A stretch of DNA of 64,000 nt, from positions 930,001 through 994,000 of the forward strand of contig NZ_SZPZ01000001.1 of assembly GCF_005233875.1 (NCBI RefSeq), in the 5' to 3' direction. Below the pieces are notes generated by a model, which had not been told where the DNA came from, searched no databases, and saw only the letters and a list, made by a program, of their open reading frames with translations. Shown piece after piece: positions 17,774 through 26,630 of the stretch (position 1 is its first letter; each line of letters opens with the position of its first letter). The stretch comes from Kribbella jiaozuonensis. GTDB lineage: Bacteria; Actinomycetota; Actinomycetes; Propionibacteriales; Kribbellaceae. The position numbers and the translations under genes are program-made.

Positions 17774-18304
17774 GTGTTCGCCGCCCTCCTCGATACCTGC
17801 GTCCTGTGGCCCAGCCGACAGCGTGACTTCCTCCTCAGCCTCGCCGTGGAGAACCTCTATCGTCCGCTGTGGAGCAGCGCGATCCTCGATGAGCTGCGAG
17901 CCTGTGAGATCGACAAGCACATGTTGAAGCACGGACTCTCCGAACCTGATGCGGAGTCCAAGGCTGCGTATCTCATCGAGCAGATGCGGACGTACTTCGA
18001 CGACGCCGAAGTACGCAACTGGGAGCCGTACGAGGGCACGTTCGGGCTTCCTGACCCGTATGACGAGCACGTCCTCGCGGCCGCCGTGGCTGGGCATGCG
18101 GTCCCGCACGGTATCGAGATTTTGATGCCGTGCGAGTTCGCGGCCAACACCGTTGCGGTCTCACCGCAACGTGCTCTGAAGGCAGTCATGAAGCTGACCC
18201 AGCGATACAAGACGCCGCCGGTCTCGGTGGACGACTTCCTCAAGGTCCTTCGCGACACGCACGGGCTGGACGAGGCGGTCGACCTGATCGATGAATTCCG
18301 CTAG
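17774..18304 (+). CDS. PIN-domain protein, probable ribonuclease toxin
   Basis: A 176-residue PIN-domain protein. The acidic active-site residues are visible: Asp7 in ALLDTCVLWP, Glu40 in SAILDELRACE, and Asp94/Asp97 in LPDPYDEHVLAAAV. PIN toxins cleave RNA using magnesium held by these residues. It is longer than VapC (about 130), with a C-terminal helical extension (RALKAVMKLTQRYKTPPVSVDDFLKVLRDTHGL) common in PIN_3-type toxins paired with excisionase-like antitoxins. GTG start 12 bases after the antitoxin; no good ribosome site, so translation probably depends on coupling. Confidence 0.8.
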   Translation: MFAALLDTCVLWPSRQRDFLLSLAVENLYRPLWSSAILDELRACEIDKHMLKHGLSEPDAESKAAYLIEQMRTYFDDAEVRNWEPYEGTFGLPDPYDEHVLAAAVAGHAVPHGIEILMPCEFAANTVAVSPQRALKAVMKLTQRYKTPPVSVDDFLKVLRDTHGLDEAVDLIDEFR

Positions 18305-18332
18305 CGGTCGGAGCCGCTGACCTCCGCGCGCG

Positions 18333-18977
18333 TCACGACAGCGGCAGGTAGGTCTGGCAGGCCTCGGCGTTGTGGAGTTGGATGTCGGTTCGGCGTTGTT
18401 GTTGCCAGTTGTCTCTTGTCAGGCGCCACCGGTTGAGGAGGGCGGGTTCGCCCAGGCGGGTGGCCCAGTCTGAGCCGTTGGGCTCGTAGCCGAGGGCTTG
18501 GGAGATTGCGTTCGAACCGTGGTTGTCCACGAACGCGTCGCTGCCCGCCTCCTTCGCCCCGAGCCCCTCGAACGCGAGGTGCAAGATCGCGGCCCGCATC
18601 TCACGCCCGAGCCCGCGACCGCGCTCATCGGCAGACAGCCAAGAGAAGCTCGTCACCGTTCCGAGCGTGGAGAAGTTGACCCCGATGAGGTCCTGCATCC
18701 CGACCGGACGCCCGTCCACGACAACGACGAAGTACAGCCGCCAAGCATCAGGCTCAACCTTGCCGCGCCCACGCCAGATCGCCCGCAACCACTTGGCCAC
18801 CCGCTGATCAGGATCCGGCTCGTACAGCGAGATCGGGTCGTCGTACGGCGGCGGCTCGGCATCCGTCTTCCCAGCCCGCACGACGTCCGCGAGCTCCCCC
18901 AACAGCTCATCGGTCGCACCCCGCAGCTCCAACACCGGCGTACTGACCCGCACATCAAGCAGCGGATAACTCGTCAT
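18333..18977 (-). CDS. GNAT-family N-acetyltransferase
   Basis: A 214-residue acetyltransferase from ATG 18977 (GTG 18995 is an alternative). The GNAT core is readable: VVVDGRPVGMQDLIGVNFSTLGTVTSFSWLSADERGRGLGREMRAAILHLAFEGLGAKEAGSDAFVDNHGSNAISQALGYEPNG, where RGRGLG is the acetyl-CoA pyrophosphate loop and NHGSNAISQALGY the usual RimJ-like signature. Substrate unknown; RimJ-like members acetylate protein N-termini or antibiotics. It lies convergent to the PIN toxin gene and next to decayed sequence, so it may be part of the accessory island. Confidence 0.8.
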   Translation of the reverse strand: MTSYPLLDVRVSTPVLELRGATDELLGELADVVRAGKTDAEPPPYDDPISLYEPDPDQRVAKWLRAIWRGRGKVEPDAWRLYFVVVVDGRPVGMQDLIGVNFSTLGTVTSFSWLSADERGRGLGREMRAAILHLAFEGLGAKEAGSDAFVDNHGSNAISQALGYEPNGSDWATRLGEPALLNRWRLTRDNWQQQRRTDIQLHNAEACQTYLPLS

Positions 18978-19062
18978 ACGCCGATCCAACACCACCCACC
19001 CTCGACGGCTCCGACTGCCTTCTCGGCCCGCGTCGGACTCGGCGACGATCGAAGATGCTTTG

Positions 19063-19086
19063 AAAGTAACAACATGTTGTTACTTT
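19063..19086. promoter_or_regulatory. Perfect 24-bp palindrome
   Basis: The arms AAAGTAACAACA / TGTTGTTACTTT meet with no spacer, centred between 19074 and 19075. The stretch is AT-rich against a GC-rich background. No intact regulator gene flanks it: the GNAT gene starts 85 bp away on one side, and the other side is decayed coding sequence. It may be an orphan operator left from a lost regulator, or a site used by a protein elsewhere. Confidence 0.6.
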
Positions 19087-19437
19087 TCGAGCATCAAGAA
19101 GTGAGTGCTGTGCGTGCGGTCGATGTGCTGGAGTCGCTGGAGCTGCTTGGTTCCGGCCAGTGGGGGTCACTACCGACGTACGTCGGCAGACCATCCAGCC
19201 CGACACCAGGTACCGCAGGCGCGCTCTGCCGGGTGGAGACGTCACCTAGGTCGACGGGCTATCGGTAACCACCGTGGCCCGCACGGTCAACGACCTGAGT
19301 TGCTCGACGAGTTCCTCCGAGCATTCGGGCAGCGCACGCTTGTCCGGAAGAAGTTGATCCCTGGCGCCGACCTCGCGAACGAAGCTAAGAACCGGGGCGT
19401 ACGGCTGACCCTGTCCGCGAGCAGTACTAGGAGCTGA
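19078..19437 (+). pseudogene. Decayed coding remnant, possible regulator/antitoxin N-terminus
   Basis: Directly after the palindrome a frame reads VSAVRAVDVLESLELLGSGQWGSLPTY before drifting into low-complexity residues and stopping at 19268. The opening resembles the N-terminal winged-helix region of AbiEi-type antitoxin proteins (LGSGQWG followed normally by VTTAQA), but the match breaks off. In another frame a coding-like tail follows (DEFLRAFGQRTLVRKKLIPGADLANEAKNRG, ending 19437). I read this as one or two broken genes. The family guess is weak; decay is the stronger part of the claim. Confidence 0.35.
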
Positions 19438-19677
19438 TCCAGGAAAGCTTGCCACGGACAACGGTCGCGTTCGCGTGCGTCGACCGGACTGCCTCGGTCA
19501 TCTCGTCGTTCGTGATTACGGTGTGCTCAGCCTCATAGGAAGCCAAGAACTGATCCATCGCGTGCAGCGACGTGATGCTGTGTCGACGCCGGCGTTGTCG
19601 CTGCCGGGCTGCTGTGAGGACGCAGCAACCTCTGTGGCCAGGGTGGCCGTTGCCGAGGGGTTGTCCTTGTCGCTCAC
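19427..19677 (-). pseudogene. Frameshifted small antitoxin-like gene
   Basis: From GTG 19677 one frame reads VSDKDNPSATATLATEVAAS and on to GVDTAS; the reading then continues sensibly only in a shifted frame as SITSLHAMDQFLASYEAEHT and VITNDEMTEAVRSTHANATVVRG, ending at TAG 19427. The second part looks like the C-terminal tail of small actinobacterial antitoxins that end in FLAxYEAEHGxIT..EM and VVRG (from memory). A single-base shift near 19570 would join the two into a protein of about 83 residues. No toxin gene remains beside it. Confidence 0.45.
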
Positions 19678-19739
19678 ACCGCCAACCTCGTCGCGGTGAG
19701 GCGACTGCCCTGCCCTGACGGTCGCGCGGTGCAGCGTCG

Positions 19740-19886
19740 TCGGTTCGGTGCGAGTTGCCCGCGCCGAACGCATCTGCCCGGTGCGCGTTCGCCTCACGCC
19801 GCGGGAGGCGGCCGGTAAGACAGCCGCCGCGGAGCGGTGTCATTTGGGTGGCTCGGCACTTGTTGCCGCGGAGCAGTGTCCGTTTA
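19740..19886 (-). repeat. Inverted copy of the 16.6-kb GC-rich repeat
   Basis: Read on the minus strand, 19842-19797 gives GACACCGCTCCGCGGCGG, CTGTCTTACCGGCCGCC and GGCGT, matching the core of the tandem repeat near 16853, and the similarity extends through the next 50 bases (GCACCGGGCAGATGCG against ACCGTGCGCATCGCTC). A second partial core (GCCGCGGAGCAGTGTCCG) lies at 19865-19882. With the direct-orientation array at 16.6-17.0 kb, this forms an inverted pair around the island. Confidence 0.6.
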
Positions 19887-21065
19887 GTCGAGGAGGGCGG
19901 TGGAGGTTAGGACTGTGGTGCCTAGGGTGATGGCTTCTTCGGAGGGGGTGAAGCCGGGGGTGTGGAGGTCGGCGGCGGATTCGGCGGAGGGGTGGCGGAC
20001 CCCTAGGCGGGCCATGGCGCCGGGGACGTGTTCGAGGTACCAGGCGAAGTCTTCGCCGCCGAGGCTCTGGTCGGTCGGTGCGAGGGCGCTCGACCCGAGC
20101 GTCTGCTGTACGGCGTTCTGCAGCACCCCGATCGCCGTCGCGTCGTTCATGACCGGCGGTACGCCGTGCGTGACCTCCGTGTCGACCTCCACGCCGTACG
20201 GCCGGACGATCTGCTCGGCCAGCGACGGGATCAGCTCCTCGGCCAACCGCCATGCGCTGGCGTCGAGGCACCGCAACGTCCCCTCGGCCTCACCGCGGGA
20301 CGGGATCGCGTTGGCGGCTGAGCCTGACGTGATGCGCCCCCAGACGAGCGACATCCCGGCCCGCGGATCAACCCGCCGCGACAGAGCAGCCGGAAGCTCC
20401 GACACCAGCCTCGCGAGCGCGTAGACGAGGTCCGCGGTCAGATGCGGCCGCGACGTGTGACCACCAGGCCCGGTCAGCCGCACCAGGATCCGGTCGGCGG
20501 CAGCAGTCAGCGCGCCTACCCGCAGTCCGATCTCACCGACCTGCAGCCGCGGGTCGCAGTGCAGCCCATAAATACGGCGGACCCCGTCGAGTCCGCCGGC
20601 TGCGATGACGCCGAGTGCTCCGCCCGGCATCACTTCTTCCGCAGGCTGGAAGATCACCCGCACCCGCCGGTCCAACTGCCCGTCGCGAGCCATCCCGGCC
20701 AGTACCAGCGCCGATCCGAGCAACGCCGACGTGTGTACGTCGTGACCGCACGCGTGAGCGACCCCGTCGATGGTCGACCGCCACGGCGTGTCCACGCCGT
20801 CCGGCACCGGCAACGCGTCGATATCGGCCCGCAGCGCCACGCACGAGTCGCCGGCGCCGATGTCGCAGATCAGCCCGGTCCCGGTCGGCAACACGCGCGG
20901 GGAGAGCCCGGCCTCGACCAGTCGCTTCTCGAGGATCTCGGTGGTCCGGACCTCGTGCCACCCGAGCTCCGGGTGCGCGTGCAGATCCCGCCGTACGTCG
21001 ACCATCTCCTCGCGCACCGCCTCGACCCGCGCGAGCACGTCCGCGACCAGCAACTGATGACTCAT
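19884..21065 (-). CDS. M20-family amidohydrolase
   Basis: A 393-residue amidohydrolase of the hippurate/IAA-amino-acid hydrolase branch (AmiA/AmiB-like in mycobacteria). Metal-binding motifs: VALRADIDALP, VAHACGHDVHTSALLG, FQPAEEVMPGGA, LHCDP and a C-terminal GGEDFAWYL. A di-metal hydrolase that removes acyl groups from amino acids or related amides. Length is typical (about 390). ATG 21065 is preferred; CACAAT lies six bases before it, so the message may be leaderless, while GTG 21080 is an alternative. In M. tuberculosis amidohydrolases of this family lie between deoA/cdd and lpdA, consistent with the conserved neighbourhood. Confidence 0.9.
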   Translation of the reverse strand: MSHQLLVADVLARVEAVREEMVDVRRDLHAHPELGWHEVRTTEILEKRLVEAGLSPRVLPTGTGLICDIGAGDSCVALRADIDALPVPDGVDTPWRSTIDGVAHACGHDVHTSALLGSALVLAGMARDGQLDRRVRVIFQPAEEVMPGGALGVIAAGGLDGVRRIYGLHCDPRLQVGEIGLRVGALTAAADRILVRLTGPGGHTSRPHLTADLVYALARLVSELPAALSRRVDPRAGMSLVWGRITSGSAANAIPSRGEAEGTLRCLDASAWRLAEELIPSLAEQIVRPYGVEVDTEVTHGVPPVMNDATAIGVLQNAVQQTLGSSALAPTDQSLGGEDFAWYLEHVPGAMARLGVRHPSAESAADLHTPGFTPSEEAITLGTTVLTSTALLD

Positions 21066-21256
21066 CCCGAGATTGTGCACCAGCCGTGGTCAAGACCCAC
21101 AGCGGGTGGGACCCACAGTGACGACCACGGACCGTGAGAGCCACCACGGAGCGTGCACACCGTGACGTGGGTACCGCAGCCGGTGACCATGCCGGAGAAG
21201 TTGTCGAAATGTGACGAGAATGCCGGTCACTTTCCGGTATCGAGGCCTGCTCGACG

Positions 21257-21286
21257 TTCAAAGAATGACGGGCCGCGCCCTATAGT
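21257..21286 (+). promoter_or_regulatory. Promoter of the nucleoside ABC importer operon
   Basis: TATAGT (21281-21286) with TTCAAA 18 bases upstream (21257-21262). It would give a leader of about 75 nt before the lipoprotein GTG. Within the 302-bp gap 21066-21367 I see no gene; GACCACGGACCGTG near 21124 is a short dyad (CACGG-A-CCGTG) that could bind a regulator. Confidence 0.5.
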
Positions 21287-21367
21287 CTGCGGATGCGGCA
21301 CGTGGGGGAAGGCGTGCCGGGCAGAAGCAGTGGCACAGGTTTTTCTGGTCGACGAAGGAGACGTCCG

Positions 21368-22447
21368 GTGAAGAAGTACGTGCGGGGAACGGCGATCGTG
21401 GGCGTACTGACGCTCGCCGTCGCCGCTTGTGGCAGCAAGCCGAGCGACAGCGCGAGCTCCGGCAGTAGCGCCAACAAGGACTTCAAGGCCTGCATGGTCT
21501 CCGACTCGGGGGGTTTCGACGACAAGTCGTTCAACCAGACCTCGTACAAGGGCCTGCAGGACGCCGTCAAGGAGCGCGGCCTGACCGAGGTCAAGGCCGA
21601 GTCGAAGTCCGACAACGACTACACGACGAACATGACCGCGATGGTCAGCGCCAAGTGCAACGTCATCGTCGCCGTCGGCTTCAAGCTCGAGGACGCCACC
21701 GAGGCCGCGGCCAAGGCGAACCCGAACATCAAGTTCGCGATCGTCGACTCCGCGCCGAAGGCGCCGATCGCCAACCTGAAGCCGCTGCTGTTCAACACCG
21801 CGCAGTCCAGCTTCCAGGCCGGCTACCTGGCCGCCGCGATGACGCAGTCCGGCAAGGTCGGCACGTTCGGCGGTCTGCAGATCCCGACCGTGACCATCTT
21901 CATGGACGGCTTCGCCCAGGGCGTGCGCTACTACAACACGCAGAAGAGCAAGAACGTCCAGGTGCTCGGCTGGGACGACCAGAAGCAGAAGGGTCTGTTC
22001 ACCGGCGACTTCGAGGACAAGGCCAAGGGTCAGAACAACGCGCAGAACCTGATCACCCAGGGCGCGGACGTGCTGTTCCCGGTCGCCGGCCCCTCGGGTC
22101 TGGGCGGTCTGCAGGCGGCCAAGGCCAGCAACGGCAAGGTCAACGCGATCTGGGTCGACACCGACGGCTGCATCAGCGCCGAGGAGTACTGCTCGGTGCT
22201 GATGAGCAGCGTCGAGAAGGGTATGGACGTCGCCGTGAAGGACGCGGTGATCTCGGTCGTCGACAACAAGTTCGACAACACCCAGTTCACCGGCACCCTG
22301 CAGAACGGCGGTACGGCGATCGCGCCGTTCCACGACTTCGACAGCAAGGTCCCGGCGGACGTGAAGTCGGAGCTGGACCAGATCAAGGCCGACATCATCA
22401 GCGGCAAGATCACCATCGAGTCGAAGGTTCAGCCCAAGGCGTCCTGA
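21368..22447 (+). CDS. BMP-family nucleoside-binding lipoprotein of ABC importer
   Basis: A 359-residue lipoprotein. The signal sequence ends in LTLAVAAC with Cys21 for lipid attachment, then a Ser-rich linker and the Bmp/PnrA domain ([48 protein letters not shown]). Bmp/PnrA proteins bind purine or pyrimidine nucleosides and deliver them to the permease pair encoded downstream. GTG 21368 follows GAAGGAG by seven bases. First gene of importer-cdd-deoA; a strong hairpin right after it may keep the binding protein in excess over the transporter core. Confidence 0.93.
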   Translation: MKKYVRGTAIVGVLTLAVAACGSKPSDSASSGSSANKDFKACMVSDSGGFDDKSFNQTSYKGLQDAVKERGLTEVKAESKSDNDYTTNMTAMVSAKCNVIVAVGFKLEDATEAAAKANPNIKFAIVDSAPKAPIANLKPLLFNTAQSSFQAGYLAAAMTQSGKVGTFGGLQIPTVTIFMDGFAQGVRYYNTQKSKNVQVLGWDDQKQKGLFTGDFEDKAKGQNNAQNLITQGADVLFPVAGPSGLGGLQAAKASNGKVNAIWVDTDGCISAEEYCSVLMSSVEKGMDVAVKDAVISVVDNKFDNTQFTGTLQNGGTAIAPFHDFDSKVPADVKSELDQIKADIISGKITIESKVQPKAS

Positions 22448-22473
22448 ACCGCCGCACGTTTGCGTAGTACGGT

Positions 22474-22521
22474 GCGAGCCAGGAAGGCAGCGGACCCACC
22501 GGTCCAGCCTTCCTGGCTCGC
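22474..22521 (+). terminator. Strong intercistronic hairpin between binding protein and ATPase genes
   Basis: Perfect 15-bp arms (GCGAGCCAGGAAGGC, 22474-22488, and its complement 22507-22521) enclose an inner hairpin GGACC-CACC-GGTCC. No T-run follows. It begins 27 bases after the lipoprotein stop and ends 23 before the ATPase ATG. It is likely a partial terminator or an mRNA stabiliser. Confidence 0.65.
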
Positions 22522-22544
22522 CGTCTGAAGGGGAGGCTGCCCGC

Positions 22545-24095
22545 ATGCACCTCGAGCTGTCCGGCCTGACCAAGAGCTTCGGCTCGCTGGTCGCCAACGA
22601 CCACATCGACCTGGTGATCGAGCCGGGCGAGATCCACTGCCTGCTCGGTGAGAACGGCGCCGGCAAGAGCACGCTGATGAACATGCTCTACGGGCTGTTG
22701 CAGCCCGACGAGGGCGAGATCCTGATCGACGGCGAGAAGGTCCGGATCACCTCGCCGAGCGACGCGATCAAGCACGGTATCGGCATGGTGCACCAGCACT
22801 TCATGCTCGTCCCGGTGTTCACCGTTGCCGAGAACATCATGCTCGGCCGGGAGAACACCCGGTTCGGCGGCGTGCTGGACCGGAAGAAGGCCGATGCCCT
22901 CGTCAACGAGCTGTCCGAGCGGTACGGGTTCGAGGTCGATCCCGAAGCCCTGGTCGAGGACATCCCGGTCGGCGTCCAGCAGCGGGTGGAGATCATCAAG
23001 GCGCTCGCCAACGACGCCAGCGTGCTGATCCTGGACGAGCCGACCGCCGTACTCACCCCGGCCGAGATCGACGAGCTGATCGCCGTCATGCGGCAGCTCA
23101 AGGAGAACGGCACGTCGATCGTCTTCATCACCCACAAGCTCAAAGAGGTCAAGGCGATCGCGGACAAGATCACCGTGATCCGCCGCGGCAAGGTGGTCGG
23201 TCAGGCCGAGCCGTCGGAGACCGAGGAACAGCTCGCCGAGCTGATGGTCGGCCGCGCGGTCGACCTGGTCGTCGACAAGGAGCCGGCCCAGCCCAAGGAC
23301 GTCGTACTGCGGGTCGAAGGGCTGACCGTGATCGACGAGCGCGGGTTCACCGCCGTCGACGACGTGGACCTCGAGGTCCGGGCCGGTGAGATCCTCGCGG
23401 TGGCCGGTGTCCAGGGCAACGGTCAGACCGAGCTCGCCGAGGCACTGCTCGGGCTGACGCAGATCGCGGCCGGGAAGATCTCGCTGGACGGCGAGGACCT
23501 GACCGGCCGGACCACCAGACAGCGGCTGGACGCCGGCATCGGCTACGTCCCGGAGGATCGCGCGCACGACGGTTTCGTCGGCTCGTTCACGGTCGCCGAG
23601 AACCTCGTCCTCGACCTGTTCCGGCAGGCGCCGTTCGGCAACGGGCTGGCGCTGCGGACCGACGAGATCAACAAGAACGCGCAGGCCCGGGTGGACGAGT
23701 TCGACATCCGTACCCAGAGCATCGATCTGCCGGTGTCGTCGCTGTCCGGCGGTAACCAGCAGAAGGTCGTGCTGGCCCGCGAGTTGTCCCGGCCGCTGAA
23801 GCTGCTGGTGGCCTCGCAGCCCACCCGCGGTGTCGACGTCGGCTCGATCGAGTTCCTGCACAGCCGGATCGTCGAGGAGCGTGACAACGGCACCGCCGTA
23901 CTGATCGTGTCCACCGAGCTGGACGAGATCGCGGCGCTGACCGACCGGGTCGCGGTGATGTACCGCGGCAAGGTGGTCGGCGTCGTACCGGCCGACACCC
24001 CGCGCGACGAGCTCGGCCTGATGATGGCCGGCGCCTCCAAGTCCGAGGCGCACGACGTCGCGATCGAGAACCCGACCACGTTGGGAACCATCTAG
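22545..24095 (+). CDS. Nucleoside ABC importer, double ATPase subunit
   Basis: A 516-residue protein with two ABC domains, as in the NupA/YufO/RbsA type. Domain 1: Walker A GENGAGKS (residues 35-42), signature-like VGVQQRVEI, Walker [10 protein letters not shown], switch His in IVFITHKL. Domain 2: degenerate Walker [10 protein letters not shown], intact signature LSGGNQQKV, degenerate Walker [16 protein letters not shown]. The uneven second site is normal for this family. It sits on the inner membrane face, driving the two permeases encoded next; the first permease begins at the base after its stop codon. Confidence 0.95.
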   Translation: MHLELSGLTKSFGSLVANDHIDLVIEPGEIHCLLGENGAGKSTLMNMLYGLLQPDEGEILIDGEKVRITSPSDAIKHGIGMVHQHFMLVPVFTVAENIMLGRENTRFGGVLDRKKADALVNELSERYGFEVDPEALVEDIPVGVQQRVEIIKALANDASVLILDEPTAVLTPAEIDELIAVMRQLKENGTSIVFITHKLKEVKAIADKITVIRRGKVVGQAEPSETEEQLAELMVGRAVDLVVDKEPAQPKDVVLRVEGLTVIDERGFTAVDDVDLEVRAGEILAVAGVQGNGQTELAEALLGLTQIAAGKISLDGEDLTGRTTRQRLDAGIGYVPEDRAHDGFVGSFTVAENLVLDLFRQAPFGNGLALRTDEINKNAQARVDEFDIRTQSIDLPVSSLSGGNQQKVVLARELSRPLKLLVASQPTRGVDVGSIEFLHSRIVEERDNGTAVLIVSTELDEIAALTDRVAVMYRGKVVGVVPADTPRDELGLMMAGASKSEAHDVAIENPTTLGTI

Positions 24096-25313
24096 ATGAG
24101 CCCCGAAGAAGACACAGACACAACGGTCGAGCCGGCTCCGGCCGCGCCCGCACCGGCCAAGGAACCGCGGCGGTCCGGCCTGCCGTCGTGGGCGGTCCAG
24201 GGCCTGGTCTCACTGAGCGCGATCGTGCTGGCCCTGGTGGTCGGGGCGATCCTGATCATCGTCAGCGACGACCAGGTGAAGACCGCGATGGGGTACTTCG
24301 GCGCCGCGCCGATGGACACGATCTCCGCGGCCGCGAGTGCCGTCGGTGAGGCCTACAAGGCGCTCGCCCTCGGTGCGTTCGGCTCGGTCACCGCGATCAG
24401 CGAATCGTTGACCCAGGCAACTCCGCTGATCTGCGGCGGTCTGGCGGTCTCGCTCGCGTTCCGCACCGGACTGTTCAACATCGGCGCCCAGGGCCAGCTG
24501 ATCGCCGGCGCGATCCTGGCGGCGTACGTCGGCTTCGCCTGGCACCTGCCGCCCGGCCTGCACCTGATCGTGGCGATCCTGGCCGGGCTGCTCGGCGGCG
24601 CGATCTGGGGCGGCGTCGTCGGGCTGCTGAAGGCGCGCACCGGCGCCCATGAGGTGATCGTGACGATCATGCTGAACTACGTCGCGATCTATCTGCTCGC
24701 CTGGCTGCTGACCACCTCGGCGTTCCAGCGGCCCGGGCGGACCGACCCGATCTCGCCGATCGTCGACTCGAACGCGCAGTACCCGCAGTTCGGCGACACT
24801 CGGTTGCACGGCGGGTTCATCCTCTCGGTGCTGGCCGCGATCTTCGTCTGGTGGCTGCTGAACCGGTCCACGATCGGGTTCGAGCTGCGCGCCGTCGGTG
24901 CGAACGCCGACGCGTCGCGGACCGCGGGCATGTCGGTCGGCCGCGCGTACATCATCGCGATGGTTGTCGCGGGTGCGCTCGCGGGTCTGGCCGGCACCCA
25001 GCAGGTGCTCGGGACCGACCTGCCGCTGACCGACGGGGTCGCGGCGTCAGTCGGGTTCGACGCGATCACGGTCGCGCTGCTCGGCCGCGGTACACCGCTG
25101 GGCACCGTGCTGGCCGGCCTGCTGTTCGGCGCGCTGAACGCAGGCGGTCTGCAGATGCAGCTGATCACGCAGACGCCGCTGACTCTCACCACCGTCCTGC
25201 AGGCGGTCATCGTGCTGTTCGTCGCGGCTCCGGCCCTGGTGCGCTCGATCTTCCGCTTCCTGCCGAAGGAACGCGGCAGCGGCCCCGTCCTCGCGAAAGG
25301 CTGGAACGGATGA
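24096..25313 (+). CDS. Nucleoside ABC importer permease 1
   Basis: A 405-residue permease of the BPD_transp_2 family (NupP/YufP type). After a Pro/Ala-rich cytoplasmic N-terminus of about 30 residues come eight or more hydrophobic helices; conserved blocks include AFRTGLFNIGAQGQLIAGA, KARTGAHEVIVTIMLNYVA and RAVGANADASRTAGMSVGRAY, where EVIVTIMLNY is a family hallmark. It forms a heterodimeric channel with the next permease. Starts immediately after the ATPase stop and overlaps the next gene by four bases (ATGA), so the set is translationally coupled. Confidence 0.94.
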   Translation: MSPEEDTDTTVEPAPAAPAPAKEPRRSGLPSWAVQGLVSLSAIVLALVVGAILIIVSDDQVKTAMGYFGAAPMDTISAAASAVGEAYKALALGAFGSVTAISESLTQATPLICGGLAVSLAFRTGLFNIGAQGQLIAGAILAAYVGFAWHLPPGLHLIVAILAGLLGGAIWGGVVGLLKARTGAHEVIVTIMLNYVAIYLLAWLLTTSAFQRPGRTDPISPIVDSNAQYPQFGDTRLHGGFILSVLAAIFVWWLLNRSTIGFELRAVGANADASRTAGMSVGRAYIIAMVVAGALAGLAGTQQVLGTDLPLTDGVAASVGFDAITVALLGRGTPLGTVLAGLLFGALNAGGLQMQLITQTPLTLTTVLQAVIVLFVAAPALVRSIFRFLPKERGSGPVLAKGWNG

Positions 25314-26599
25314 GCGAGACGACTCCCGACGCCGTACCCGCGGCGCCCGCGAAGCCGCAGGTCATCGAGGCGCCGGCCGATCGGACCCGCCGGTTGCGGG
25401 TCGGCGGCCTGATGCTGGTGTTCGCACTGATCGGTCTGCTGCTGGCGATCTTCACCAAGAGCGGCAAAGCGACGTTCCAGCTGGTCTCCGGCGACCTGCA
25501 GAACAACCTGCTCCACTTGCCGGCGCAAGCGGTGGCTCTGCTGCTCGGCATCATCGGCGTGGCCGCCGCGGCTGCCTACATCGTGCGCCGGGTGCCGCAG
25601 CGGTACGCCGGTTGGCTGGCCGCGCTGCTCGGCATCTGTTTCATCGGCGCGTTCCTCTGCTGGGCCGCCGCGGGCAAGACCTTCCCGCTGGCGAACCAGT
25701 TCCAGGGCACGCTGAACTTCGCGACTCCGCTGATCCTGGGCGCGCTCGCCGGCGTACTGTCCGAGCGGGCCGGCGTCATCAACATCGCGATCGAGGGCCA
25801 GTTCCTGGTCGGCGCGTTCACCGCGGCCGTCGTCTCCAGTACGACGGGGAGCGCGGCGGCGGCCCTGATCGCAGCCGCCGCGACCGGTGTGCTGATGGCG
25901 GCGCTGCTGGCCGTGTTCTCGATCAAGTACCTGGTCAACCAGGTCGTGCTCGGTGTCGTGCTCGTGGTCTTCGCGACCGGTATCACCGGCTTCCTGTTCG
26001 ACGAGTTCCTGCAACCGGACGCGAACAAGCTGAACACGCCCGAGGTGCTGACGGCGATCAAGATCCCCGGTCTGGCCAGCATCCCCTTCTTCGGGCCGAT
26101 CCTGTTCAACCAGACGATCCTGGTGTACCTGACCTACCTCGCGGTCGCGGTCGTCACGTTCGTGCTGTTCCAGACCCGCTGGGGCCTGCGGATCCGCGCG
26201 GTCGGCGAGCACCCGAAGGCGGCCGACACGGTCGGCATCAAGGTCAAGCGGATCCGGTACTCCGCCGTACTCTCGGCCGGGATCCTCGCGGGTCTGGGCG
26301 GCGCGTTCTTCACGGTCGGGTACGCCGGTTCGTTCTCGAAGGAGATGACCGCGGGCAACGGGTTCATCGCGCTGGCCGCACTGATCATGGGCCGCTGGCA
26401 CCCGATCGGGGCGACGGTCGCGGCGCTGTTCTTCGGCTTCGCTACCCAGTTGCAGTCCCAGCTGCAGATCATCCAGGTCCCGATCCCCGGCGAACTGTTG
26501 CTGATGGCCCCTTACCTGGCCACGATCATCGCGGTCGCCGGCCTGGTAGGCAGAGTGAGAGCACCGAAGGCCGATGGTGAGCCCTACGTCACCGACTAG
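25310..26599 (+). CDS. Nucleoside ABC importer permease 2
   Basis: A 429-residue permease of the same family (NupQ/YufQ type). Family blocks: ILGALAGVLSERAGVINIAIEGQFLVGAF, KYLVNQVVLGVVLVVFATGITGFL, RAVGEHPKAADTVGIKVKRIRY and NGFIALAALIMGRWHP. About ten hydrophobic helices, some 100 residues longer than the shortest homologues because of an extra N-terminal helix pair. ATG 25310 overlaps the previous stop. Completes the importer; a 19-bp-stem hairpin separates it from cdd. Confidence 0.94.
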   Translation: MSETTPDAVPAAPAKPQVIEAPADRTRRLRVGGLMLVFALIGLLLAIFTKSGKATFQLVSGDLQNNLLHLPAQAVALLLGIIGVAAAAAYIVRRVPQRYAGWLAALLGICFIGAFLCWAAAGKTFPLANQFQGTLNFATPLILGALAGVLSERAGVINIAIEGQFLVGAFTAAVVSSTTGSAAAALIAAAATGVLMAALLAVFSIKYLVNQVVLGVVLVVFATGITGFLFDEFLQPDANKLNTPEVLTAIKIPGLASIPFFGPILFNQTILVYLTYLAVAVVTFVLFQTRWGLRIRAVGEHPKAADTVGIKVKRIRYSAVLSAGILAGLGGAFFTVGYAGSFSKEMTAGNGFIALAALIMGRWHPIGATVAALFFGFATQLQSQLQIIQVPIPGELLLMAPYLATIIAVAGLVGRVRAPKADGEPYVTD

Positions 26600-26630
26600 C
26601 TCCGCCCCGAGCCTGTGGCTGCTCGCTCTT

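Noticed and set aside
16613..19886. Integrated plasmid or prophage around the excisionase-like gene.
   Set aside because: No integrase, replication, capsid or attachment site is visible; the excisionase-type domain is better explained as an antitoxin next to a PIN toxin.
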